Source of the DNA: Chloroflexota bacterium
GTDB taxonomy: Bacteria > Chloroflexota > Anaerolineae > Aggregatilineales > UBA3940
Reading direction: 5' to 3'
Length of the DNA: 5,496 nucleotides
Assembly: GCA_024643825.1 (NCBI GenBank)
Contig: JAHEME010000244.1
Location: 1 to 5,496, forward strand
Under the pieces are notes generated by a model. That model had not been told where the DNA came from. It saw only the letters and a list, made by a program, of their open reading frames with translations, and ran no database searches. This document shows positions 1-5,496 of the stretch, piece after piece (within the stretch, counting starts at the first letter, position 1; each line of letters opens with the position of its first letter). A program made the translations under genes and the position numbers.

Positions 1-1073
1 ATTTGCGTGACAAAAAATACGATATACGCGATCAGCAGCCAGAAGATCGGAGGGTGGGCTGTTTTCTCAGCGCGTTTGGGCCACAATAAATACTGAAGGA
101 TCGCCAGCACGCCCAGCGTCAGCGAGACAAAGGTCGTATTGTAGATCAGCGTGGCGGGGTAGAATGTGACAGGTGGACTATGCTCCGTATATAGATTCCC
201 AGCAAAGAACCGGGTGATGACGTGGCTCTCTTCCACATGCTGAAGCGTCCCCGCGAACATATCCTGTAGAACGATAATCGGTCTGACCCACATCGCGGGC
301 CACACCGTCCACGGGATCAGCGACATCCCCACCCAGATCAGGCCGGGTAGCACGAGCGTCTGCCAGGATTCGCCCAGTGCCCAGCGCATCCGACCATCCC
401 CGTGAGTCGACCACCCATCCCGCAGCCGGACGATCAGCCGTACCAGTAGGGCGAGTCCCATATACGGCAGTAGGAACAAAGCAGGAACTTTGGTCAGGAT
501 CGCCATCCCCGCAACCAGCCCGGAAAACAGCAAATACCGCCATTTCCCCTCCTCCACATACAGGAGAATCAGCAGCGCGGAGGTGAGCATCAGCGAGGAG
601 ACCAGCGCATCCAGGTGAAACACGCGGCTGTGCGTCAGGTAGAAAGGAGAGAACACCATCAGGCCGCCCGCAATCAGGGCCGTTAGCCAGTTGGTCAGCC
701 GCGAGAGCAGGACGGTATTCAGAATGATCAGCCCGGAAATGACCAGCGCCAACCCCATAATGCCCGCTGCCATGCCTCGCCCAAAGGGAGTCGCGGTCGG
801 TGCGGCAGCCCACGAAAAGATCACTTCAGCAGGTGTGTCTTTCACCAGATCAAAGAGATGCAGTGTCGCACCCCCGATCAGCATGCCGATAAAGCCGGGA
901 TGCCGCGATTGGTAGGTGGCCTCCAGGTTGCCTGTCGTGACGGCTTCGTCATATGCCTTCGAGCGATAATACCACTGCGCCGGGCGCGAGACAGGTTGAT
1001 AGGATCGCAGCACGAATGAGACGACAAACAGGGCTGCAAGGAGAATGGCTCGGATACGGGGTGACAGGGTCAT
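1..1073 (-). CDS. ArnT/PMT-like GT-C family membrane glycosyltransferase (GT39-type), 3' end beyond window
   Basis: This is a polytopic membrane glycosyltransferase, probably moving a sugar from a polyprenyl-phosphate donor to a lipid or protein acceptor on the outer face of the membrane. The frame stays open for 357 codons to the left edge. A first membrane helix (about residues 9-25) is followed by a loop with Asp42-Glu43, where the family carries its catalytic acidic residues, and by an RHPG motif at 57-60. A Ser149-Arg150 pair lies just before Asp155 at the start of a helix, and G-LVAGMAILTKVPALFLLP at about 185-203 is a characteristic stretch. A WPAMW motif (258-262) is typical of the ArnT-like group. 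About nine hydrophobic segments are visible. The start is fixed by a TAG codon directly before the ATG, with GAGG 10 nt upstream (1084-1087). It lies 109 nt downstream of another GT-C gene on the same strand and may be cotranscribed with it. Family is fairly certain; acceptor and sugar cannot be read. Confidence 0.85.
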   Translation of the reverse strand, partial: MTLSPRIRAILLAALFVVSFVLRSYQPVSRPAQWYYRSKAYDEAVTTGNLEATYQSRHPGFIGMLIGGATLHLFDLVKDTPAEVIFSWAAAPTATPFGRGMAAGIMGLALVISGLIILNTVLLSRLTNWLTALIAGGLMVFSPFYLTHSRVFHLDALVSSLMLTSALLILLYVEEGKWRYLLFSGLVAGMAILTKVPALFLLPYMGLALLVRLIVRLRDGWSTHGDGRMRWALGESWQTLVLPGLIWVGMSLIPWTVWPAMWVRPIIVLQDMFAGTLQHVEESHVITRFFAGNLYTEHSPPVTFYPATLIYNTTFVSLTLGVLAILQYLLWPKRAEKTAHPPIFWLLIAYIVFFVTQ

Positions 1074-1182
1074 CTACAGGCGGCCTCTCGAAAACGAACA
1101 TGGGAACAATCGGGGAAAGTATGCCGTGAGTCGGGTCGAACTGCTAGGATATTACCTCTTGCGATGGGGCCACCGCTTGTTG

Positions 1183-3516
1183 TTAAGGGGCAACAACCTG
1201 AATCGTATTCAGCGGCAGCCAGTTATCCACGATATGCCCATCCTCCGCCACGATGTTCAGCCGATGCCCATCCGAATCCGAGAACCAGCCAAGCTCAATC
1301 GTGTACGTTCCCGGCGGAATATCATCGGGGAGTTTGATCTCACGGGTATCTTTGTAAACATCCCCCACGATCCAGTTTCGGGTAGACTCATCGGGTGAGA
1401 CCGGGTTGCCATCCCTGCCCGCCCAGCGTTGATCCCAGCCCTCTACAATGTGCAGAAACACCTTGTAGTCCTGGTCACCCGATGGATCAAGGGCCTGCCA
1501 GTACAAACGAATCTTCATGCGCTGACCGGGCTTCAGCACCCGCCGATCGATTTTGTAGCCGACCAGCGCGAAGCGGTTCTCCCAGTTGATGAACATCTGA
1601 TTCGGATACTCGACATTCGAGTCTTCCGGGATCATGACTTCGCCGACGATGAGTGTCCCTGCTTCAGCAGACGATCCACCCTGAACGGGCAGCCGGCCCG
1701 CATCCGGGTTGTACAACCCGATCTCGACTATCGCCTGATCCGGGGAATACGTGGTATCGGAGAGGAACACGCGATACGTTTCCGTGAAAATGTGCCCCGG
1801 TTGCCACCACTGCGATGGATAGTTCCCTCCCCCGGTGTACGTATCCCGCTGGGCGATCAGCGCGCCATCCGGGTTGGACAGGTGAATGAACACCGCGTAG
1901 GGCACATCGGTCGCTTTGAGGATTTCCCACGTGACCGTCACATCCACTTCATCACCGGGCCGTGCCTCAGAAGGCGAGACGTGATACGCCAGAACGCGGG
2001 CATTCTCCCCGATCACAATGTCCAGCGGATCAGCCGGACTCGCTGCCTGTGCTGGGAGCGAATACGCAGGGATCAAATACCCGGTCAACGTGGTCGCAGC
2101 ATAGATCAGCATCCCCACGCTGATCAATCCCGCCGTCGCAATCTGAACCTTTCCAGGCCAGAGCACAATCAACCCCGCCGCCACGAGGGTAACGAGCGCA
2201 GGCAATCCGGGGAAGAAGAATCGCCCCATTGCCCCCGCCGGGCTGACGGTGATATACGCATACAGCACGGCGAAGTTCACTACTACCGAGGCCGCCAGCA
2301 CTAGCACCATCCCCCCCAGCTTCCCTTGGAATGGCCTTAATCCATCTGTTTCCTCTGTGTCTCTGTGGTTCCCGCTTTTCCTTTGCGAACTTTGCGTCTT
2401 TGCGGTGAGTTGTCTTTCATTCCCTTCCACCCATCGGGATCGAACGAGGAAGATCACCGCCCCGGCCAGCCCTGCTCCGCATAGCACTGCCGTGATCGTG
2501 TAATAGATCGTGGGAACTGGAATCTGCCCATAGCCAAACCGCGCCCACAGGCTCGTCCACGCATACAGCAGTTCGGTCCCAGCCAGATGAACCCCCGCCT
2601 CCGGGTTACGAAATCCCCAGATTTCCGTCAGCCGCAGAAACCCGGTCGGCTCCCCATACAGGATCGTATTCCGCACGTACCACCATCCAGAGAGGATCGC
2701 GCTGATCCCCCCGATCCATCCGTTGGCACGCAGCAGAGACTGCCACGGGTGCGATTCATTCCCTCGAAACGCCGCCAGCAGCAGAGCCACTTCGATCACA
2801 CCCAGCATCGCCAGTACGTTGAACTTCACCAGCATCCCCACACCAAACAGCGCACCGAGCCAGATCGTCCCTCGCCGCGTGATCCCATCCCGCACAGTGT
2901 GTAGACTTGCCAGCGTGATCGCTGCCGCCACTGTCCCCGCCGGAACATCGTTATTCACTGCTGCGCCCAGATACAGGAACATCGGGTTGAACGCGATCAA
3001 CGCACCCGCCACCAGTGAGACAGCCGGATACTCTGGCAGCAGCGTCCGCGCGATGGCGATGGTCAGCGCGACGGCAGCGGCTCCCCACAGCAGCGTGACC
3101 CACCGCGCCAGGTGCGCTGCCAGCGACGCGTCGCGGTACGGCCACGCCTCGTCCGGCCCATGCAGGTATAGATTCTTGTTATCCGTCCCGACTTCCCAGT
3201 TACGGAACCCCCACTGCGGGTTGTGCAGCGGCTCATATAGAGGATCGGAGGGGTGAACCCAGAAGCTCACCAGCGCGGCGGTCGCATAATACAGCGGCGG
3301 GTGATGTGCCTGCGCGTTACCTTCCGCCCCCGACTGCACCGGGAGCTGCCCATAGTCGGCGATGTAGCGCACATACCGGTAGTGGCGCACCTCATCGGTC
3401 GCTTCATGAATCGGGTTGGCGACGCTGAACACGCCACCCAGCACCAGATATCCCACCACCACCAGGGTGGCCCAGGGATACGTTCGCAGAAATCGCGCCA
3501 GTCGAGTGAATACCAT
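1183..3516 (-). CDS. Large GT-C (GT39/DUF2142-like) membrane glycosyltransferase with two C-terminal beta-sandwich domains
   Basis: A protein of 777 residues, probably a polyprenyl-phosphate-sugar-dependent glycosyltransferase of the cell envelope. After a first helix (about 15-31) comes a loop with Asp41-Glu42 and then HHPPLYY at 71-77, the acidic and His-Pro-Pro signatures of GT-C enzymes of this type. NND at 188-190 and WWYVRN at 278-283 also fit the family. About ten or eleven membrane segments end near residue 480. The remaining 300 residues form two related beta-sandwich-like domains (about 500-625 and 645-773), each with a PGD/PGQ turn, a T/Y-W strand and an F-I/L-H strand. Such domains are common on Chloroflexota GT39-like proteins and are presumably extracytoplasmic. 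Met at 3516 is preferred as start because AGGTGA (3518-3523) precedes it. An ATG five codons upstream (3531) lacks a Shine-Dalgarno site but cannot be excluded. Residues 369-392 derive from an in-frame dispersed repeat. Donor and acceptor are unknown. Confidence 0.87.
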   Translation of the reverse strand: MVFTRLARFLRTYPWATLVVVGYLVLGGVFSVANPIHEATDEVRHYRYVRYIADYGQLPVQSGAEGNAQAHHPPLYYATAALVSFWVHPSDPLYEPLHNPQWGFRNWEVGTDNKNLYLHGPDEAWPYRDASLAAHLARWVTLLWGAAAVALTIAIARTLLPEYPAVSLVAGALIAFNPMFLYLGAAVNNDVPAGTVAAAITLASLHTVRDGITRRGTIWLGALFGVGMLVKFNVLAMLGVIEVALLLAAFRGNESHPWQSLLRANGWIGGISAILSGWWYVRNTILYGEPTGFLRLTEIWGFRNPEAGVHLAGTELLYAWTSLWARFGYGQIPVPTIYYTITAVLCGAGLAGAVIFLVRSRWVEGNERQLTAKTQSSQRKSGNHRDTEETDGLRPFQGKLGGMVLVLAASVVVNFAVLYAYITVSPAGAMGRFFFPGLPALVTLVAAGLIVLWPGKVQIATAGLISVGMLIYAATTLTGYLIPAYSLPAQAASPADPLDIVIGENARVLAYHVSPSEARPGDEVDVTVTWEILKATDVPYAVFIHLSNPDGALIAQRDTYTGGGNYPSQWWQPGHIFTETYRVFLSDTTYSPDQAIVEIGLYNPDAGRLPVQGGSSAEAGTLIVGEVMIPEDSNVEYPNQMFINWENRFALVGYKIDRRVLKPGQRMKIRLYWQALDPSGDQDYKVFLHIVEGWDQRWAGRDGNPVSPDESTRNWIVGDVYKDTREIKLPDDIPPGTYTIELGWFSDSDGHRLNIVAEDGHIVDNWLPLNTIQVVAP
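2344..2409 (-). repeat. Dispersed CGCAAAG/ACACAGAG-type repeat inserted in frame in the glycosyltransferase gene
   Basis: On the minus strand this stretch has three spaced copies of CGCAAAG, beginning CGCAAAGACGCAAAG, followed by ACCACAGAGACACAGAGG. I recognise this from general knowledge as a short dispersed repeat that recurs between genes in many environmental bacterial genomes. Here it is read through in frame as residues 369-392, giving the hydrophilic peptide LTAKTQ...NHRDTEETDG. It lies between two membrane helices, so it lengthens a polar loop without breaking the frame. The exact edges are uncertain by several bases. Confidence 0.7.
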
Positions 3517-3517
3517 G

Positions 3518-3523
3518 TCACCT
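3518..3523 (-). promoter_or_regulatory. Shine-Dalgarno-like AGGTGA deciding the start of the large glycosyltransferase
   Basis: AGGTGA on the minus strand lies one base before the ATG at 3516, which leaves four bases between the AGG core and the start codon. The alternative ATG at 3531 has no purine-rich site at a useful distance. The only AGGAG nearby is about 20 nt upstream of 3531, inside a hairpin arm. The site therefore favours the 3516 start, though the spacing is somewhat short. Confidence 0.45.
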
Positions 3524-3550
3524 GTACACATGCGATCAGAAACCAGAGTG

Positions 3551-3591
3551 GCTCCTGATGATGGTGCTTGGTTTCCACGTTCATCAGGAGC
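3551..3591. repeat. 11-bp perfect inverted repeat (hairpin or operator) before the large glycosyltransferase
   Basis: GCTCCTGATGA (3551-3561) is exactly mirrored by TCATCAGGAGC (3581-3591) around a 19-nt spacer. Inside, GTG (3564-3566) can pair with CAC (3576-3578) across a 2x2 mismatch, extending the stem. No run of T follows on either strand, and the element lies between divergent genes, so an intrinsic terminator is unlikely. It would fall in the 5' leader of the glycosyltransferase mRNA and could be an mRNA structure or a protein-binding dyad. The structure is seen directly; the role is unknown. Confidence 0.6.
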
Positions 3592-3642
3592 AGCGTAGAT
3601 GCTACCGAAAGAAGCCTCAGAACGCCAAGCATCAGTGTCAGG

Positions 3643-3655
3643 ATATTAGGCTAAT
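3643..3655 (-). promoter_or_regulatory. Possible -10 element overlapped by a small palindrome, reading toward the glycosyltransferase
   Basis: On the minus strand TAATAT (3643-3648) resembles a sigma70 -10 element. The palindrome ATTAGGCTAAT (3645-3655) overlaps it, as a repressor site might. No good -35 element is found 16-18 nt upstream, so this is a weak candidate. If real, transcription would begin near 3635 and the leader would include the 3551-3591 hairpin. Confidence 0.2.
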
Positions 3656-3691
3656 TCACCAAGGGAGGCACTTTCGCTGGCTGGAGCCGTT

Positions 3692-3722
3692 TTCTCCCCG
3701 TTGGGGTCGGGAGAGGTGAGGT
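3692..3722 (+). repeat. Degenerate copy of a GC-rich hairpin repeat ending GGTGAGGT
   Basis: TCTCCC (3693-3698) can pair with GGGAGA (3709-3714), or alternatively CCCC with GGGG across a GTT loop. The element ends in GGTGAGGT (3715-3722), the same end and orientation as the better-preserved element downstream of the Nudix-TIR gene. I read it as a decayed member of the same dispersed family. The match is short, so confidence is moderate. Confidence 0.4.
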
Positions 3723-3766
3723 CAATTACGCCCAACGATGAATGCGCCCCACAATGGTTCGCAGTT

Positions 3767-3793
3767 TTGTTCCGATCCAACTCAGGATATAGT
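3767..3793 (+). promoter_or_regulatory. Weak candidate promoter for the Nudix-TIR gene
   Basis: TATAGT (3788-3793) differs from TATAAT at one base. TTGTTC (3767-3772), a poor -35 match, lies 15 nt upstream of it. Transcription would start near 3800, leaving a leader of about 30 nt that includes the Shine-Dalgarno site. This agrees with translation from 3831 and would exclude the upstream ATG at 3738. The evidence is sequence resemblance only. Confidence 0.25.
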
Positions 3794-3817
3794 GAAGGCG
3801 ATTTCAACATCGGTGTT

Positions 3818-3823
3818 GGGAGG
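3818..3823 (+). promoter_or_regulatory. Strong Shine-Dalgarno site (GGGAGG) fixing the Nudix-TIR start
   Basis: GGGAGG ends seven bases before the ATG at 3831, near-ideal spacing. The upstream in-frame ATG at 3738 has only a GAGG-like match more than 15 nt away, in the repeat. The Nudix fold also begins only a few residues after the 3831 start. Confidence 0.7.
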
Positions 3824-3830
3824 GGCTTTC

Positions 3831-4709
3831 ATGCCTGAAACCTATGATCAGGTCGCAGCCGTGTGCTATCGCTGGCGCGCGGGTCAGCTAGAATTCTTGC
3901 TGGTGATGAGCAGTGGTCGCCGCTGGTTGTTCCCCAAAGGTAACATCGAGCCGGGGGAGGATGCATGGTCTGGCGCAGAACGTGAAGCCTATGAAGAAGC
4001 CGGAGTCACCGGCAGCATCCAATCAGAGCCACTGACGATCTTCAAGCACCACAAACGCGATCTCAAACGCAAAGGCAGCGAACTCAAGATCGCCGCCTTC
4101 CTGCTTCATGTCGAGCAGATCGTTCCCTCGCAGGAGGCGCACCGAAACCCTACGTGGTTCACCCCGCAGCAGGCGATGGCTGCCGTCGCCGAGAGCCGCG
4201 AGTTTGTCTACGCCAAAGAGATGCAGCGCGTGATTCAGGAGGCGCTCACCGAAATCGAAAACATCCCGGCAGCAGAACGCGCAGATTCGGATGACGAAAC
4301 AATCACTGTCCGTGCAACGAATTCACCGCCGCTGTCCGAGCGCCTTTTCCTCTCGTATGCGCGGGTAGATTCAGTGTTTGTAGACTGGCTTGCCGATCAG
4401 CTAACCGGGCAGGGGCATCCGATCTGGCTCGACCGCCGTGACATCCAGCCCGGCGATGTGTGGGATGACCGCATCGACGAGGGTCTGCGCGCCTGCAAGG
4501 GCATGCTTCTTGTGATGACGCCATCCGCTATGGAGTCGGATACTGTGTCTTCCGAGTGGAAGTTCGCGCTCGATCAGGGCAAGCCGTTGATCCCCCTGCT
4601 GCTTCAGGACTGCGACCGCCACTTTCGCATCGCCAAACTTCAGTACATCGACTTCCGCACCGACCGCAGCGCCGCGCTCGACGAGTTGCTCACCTGGCTG
4701 GCGGAGTAA
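3831..4709 (+). CDS. Nudix hydrolase-TIR domain fusion protein
   Basis: A soluble protein of 292 residues joining two enzymatic domains. Residues about 5-138 are a Nudix hydrolase. The complete box runs from Gly37 to Val59 (G, five residues, Glu43, seven residues, Arg51-Glu52, Glu55-Glu56, Gly58) and supplies the metal-binding glutamates. The LLVMSSGRRWLFPKG lead-in and the AYEEAGVTG end resemble diphosphoinositol/diadenosine polyphosphate phosphohydrolases; no ADP-ribose-type proline signature is seen after the box. An acidic linker (about 139-168) leads to a TIR domain (about 169-291) with FLSYA at 173-177, DRRDIQPGD at 201-209 and candidate catalytic Glu242 in the SSEW motif, before GKPLIPLLL. 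TIR domains with this glutamate often cleave NAD+. There is no membrane segment or signal peptide. The start at 3831 is chosen for its GGGAGG site; an ATG at 3738 would add 31 residues. It is monocistronic here. A defence or stress role is inference. Confidence 0.9.
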   Translation: MPETYDQVAAVCYRWRAGQLEFLLVMSSGRRWLFPKGNIEPGEDAWSGAEREAYEEAGVTGSIQSEPLTIFKHHKRDLKRKGSELKIAAFLLHVEQIVPSQEAHRNPTWFTPQQAMAAVAESREFVYAKEMQRVIQEALTEIENIPAAERADSDDETITVRATNSPPLSERLFLSYARVDSVFVDWLADQLTGQGHPIWLDRRDIQPGDVWDDRIDEGLRACKGMLLVMTPSAMESDTVSSEWKFALDQGKPLIPLLLQDCDRHFRIAKLQYIDFRTDRSAALDELLTWLAE

Positions 4710-4982
4710 TTCCTGGAACGTGACAATTGGAAGGCTTTATATCATGGTTCCGCCTCCGACAGTTTCGAGAATTCACAAACGGAGTTGAGGGTGATTTGCC
4801 CCCCTCTTCCGGTACGGAGAGGGGCCGGGGGTGAGGTAGCAACTCGACAAGTATCGGTACATGAATTGTCAACAGAGAGAGGGGAGGATACAACTATGCA
4901 CAGTAAGTGAGATCTCAGGGGTGAGCTTCTCGTGCAAGTCCAATCCACTACACCTGCACCTTGAGAATGAGAACGCGCACGA
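4710..4982. other. Convergent intergenic region
   Basis: This 273-nt gap lies between the stop codons of the Nudix-TIR gene and the aldo/keto reductase gene. It holds the GC-rich hairpin repeat and the 10-bp palindrome TGAGATCTCA at 4908-4917. No tRNA, clear intrinsic terminator or believable gene is seen. Open frames crossing it are composed of repeat sequence or overlap the reductase antisense. Confidence 0.6.
4782..4845 (+). repeat. GC-rich hairpin repeat downstream of the Nudix-TIR gene
   Basis: CCCCTCTTCCG (4801-4811) pairs with CGGAGAGGGG (4815-4824), giving ten base pairs with one bulged T and a GTA loop. The sequence then runs into CCGGGGGTGAGGT. This is a familiar dispersed repeat type in environmental bacterial genomes, whose spurious minus-strand translation contains SPPAPLRTGRGG. 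An outer pair GAGTTG (4782-4787) and CAACTC (4840-4845) could close a larger stem. No T-run follows, so it is not a classical intrinsic terminator, though it may stabilise the 3' end of the upstream mRNA. Confidence 0.65.
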
Positions 4983-5496
4983 TCACTCATGCCATGAGGC
5001 ATCGAACAGCGGCACAGCCCCTTCCGCTGAAGCCATCAACGCGACCTGCTCCGTGCCATCCAGCCGCCGGAAGTTCTCCGCCGCATCCAGCGCCATCGGC
5101 AGCAGCCGCAGATCGCCGGGATGCGTGAACCCGGTCACAGGCTGCGAGAGCACAAAGTTCACCGCGTTCTGCATCTCCCCCGGTGTATCGAAGGGTTCAT
5201 ACCACGTATTATAGGTCTTGGGCCGATCCCCCCACGGCCCTTTGCTGAACGTCTTGATGATCATCAGCCCGACATCCTTCTCGACTGCCAGTTTCGCCAA
5301 CCGATTGAAGTCCGCGCGGAACTGGGGATCGGCCATCTGAATGTAGTTCAGTGGCGTCATCACCGTATCAAAGTCGAAGTGTTCCAACGCTTCTGCATGA
5401 ACAGCGGGCGTAGTGTATCCATGCCCCGTGATCCCGATGTGCCGGATCAACCCCTGATCCCGTGCTTCCAGAAACGCCTCCACCGCCCCGCCGGGC
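4983..5496 (-). CDS. Aldo/keto reductase, C-terminal part (5' end beyond window)
   Basis: The last 170 residues of an aldo/keto reductase, an NAD(P)H-dependent (beta/alpha)8-barrel enzyme that usually interconverts carbonyls and alcohols in the cytoplasm. The frame is open to the right edge, and the first visible residues (PGGAVEAF...) are clearly internal. Family features in the visible part are RHIGITGHG at residues 18-26, a barrel strand; PLNY followed by a helix; and KDVGLMIIKTFSKGPWG, the strand and loop near the cofactor pocket. The FVLSQPVTGFTHPGD segment and the helix ALDAAENF resemble the C-terminal cofactor-binding end. The catalytic Asp-Tyr-Lys-His region lies mostly upstream and is not visible. 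No cysteine cluster follows, so it is not a ferredoxin-fused form. A GTG at 5481-5483 is in frame but would truncate the fold. It converges on the Nudix-TIR gene. Substrate unknown. Confidence 0.88.
   Translation of the reverse strand, partial: PGGAVEAFLEARDQGLIRHIGITGHGYTTPAVHAEALEHFDFDTVMTPLNYIQMADPQFRADFNRLAKLAVEKDVGLMIIKTFSKGPWGDRPKTYNTWYEPFDTPGEMQNAVNFVLSQPVTGFTHPGDLRLLPMALDAAENFRRLDGTEQVALMASAEGAVPLFDASWHE

Larger units (their letters stand above)
3517..3830. other. Divergent intergenic region
   Basis: This 314-nt stretch separates the start codons of the glycosyltransferase and the Nudix-TIR gene. It contains the 11-bp inverted repeat, the possible leftward -10 element with its palindrome, the degenerate GC-rich repeat and a possible rightward promoter. 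No independent small gene is convincing in it. The Nudix-TIR frame remains open back to an ATG at 3738, but the start is placed at 3831 for reasons given with that gene. Confidence 0.6.

Noticed and set aside
178..813. Long minus-strand open frame of 211 codons
   Set aside because: It is out of frame with the glycosyltransferase that covers the same bases. Its translation has no family likeness, while the other frame has clear membrane helices and motifs.
1177..1197. TTGTTG/CAACAA inverted repeat at the stop codon of the large glycosyltransferase
   Set aside because: The stem is only six base pairs, AT-rich, partly inside the coding sequence and not followed by a T-run, so a terminator cannot be supported.
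1429..2304. Plus-strand open frame of 291 codons antisense to the large glycosyltransferase
   Set aside because: Its composition is rich in Arg, His and Pro, as expected from the reverse of a GC-rich gene, and no recognisable domain is present.
3544..3560. AGGAG followed by an in-frame CTG upstream of the large glycosyltransferase start, a possible non-standard start
   Set aside because: CTG starts are rare, the AGGAG lies in a hairpin arm, and two ATG codons follow, one with its own Shine-Dalgarno site.
4867..4872. Perfect TTGACA on the minus strand
   Set aside because: No -10-like sequence lies 15-18 nt downstream, and it would transcribe antisense to the Nudix-TIR gene.
4908..4917. 10-bp palindrome TGAGATCTCA
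   Set aside because: It is short enough to occur by chance, with no adjacent promoter and no second copy in the window.
4742..5002. Minus-strand open frame of 86 codons containing SPPAPLRTGRGG
   Set aside because: The peptide is the usual spurious translation of the GC-rich hairpin repeat, and the frame overlaps the end of the aldo/keto reductase.
4861..5214. Plus-strand open frame of 117 codons
   Set aside because: Most of it is antisense to the aldo/keto reductase and has no domain likeness.

Overview
The window is moderately GC-rich. It reads as a piece of an environmental bacterial chromosome, most likely Chloroflexota (Anaerolineae-like). That guess rests on the style of the two large GT-C membrane glycosyltransferases, on the tandem C-terminal beta-sandwich domains of one of them, and on two dispersed-repeat families often met in such genomes. 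No rRNA or other marker gene is present, so the placement is inference.

Layout. Positions 1-1073 (minus strand) hold the first 357 codons of an ArnT/PMT-like GT-C glycosyltransferase that runs off the left edge. A 109-nt gap separates it from a second, larger GT-C membrane protein on the same strand (1183-3516), which is upstream in transcription order. The second protein carries about ten membrane segments followed by two related beta-sandwich domains. A copy of a dispersed repeat sits in frame inside its coding sequence at 2344-2409. Both proteins probably transfer sugars from polyprenyl-phosphate donors at the membrane, for cell-surface glycan or glycoprotein.

Positions 3517-3830 are a divergent intergenic region. 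It holds a strong 11-bp inverted repeat, a small palindrome over a possible -10 element, a degenerate GC-rich repeat and weak promoter-like sequence. Transcribed rightward from here is the most notable gene (3831-4709). It encodes one polypeptide with an N-terminal Nudix hydrolase domain of diphosphoinositol/diadenosine polyphosphate phosphohydrolase type and a C-terminal TIR domain that keeps the candidate NADase glutamate. This joins a nucleotide or inositol pyrophosphate hydrolase to a domain that in bacteria usually consumes NAD+ in antiphage or stress responses. It is the best candidate here for an undescribed system.

Positions 4710-4982 contain a hairpin-forming GC-rich repeat and no convincing gene. 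Positions 4983-5496 (minus strand) are the C-terminal part of an aldo/keto reductase that enters from the right edge and converges on the Nudix-TIR gene. The Nudix-TIR gene therefore stands alone on its strand. No partner effector, transposase, tRNA, CRISPR array or phage gene is visible in the window.
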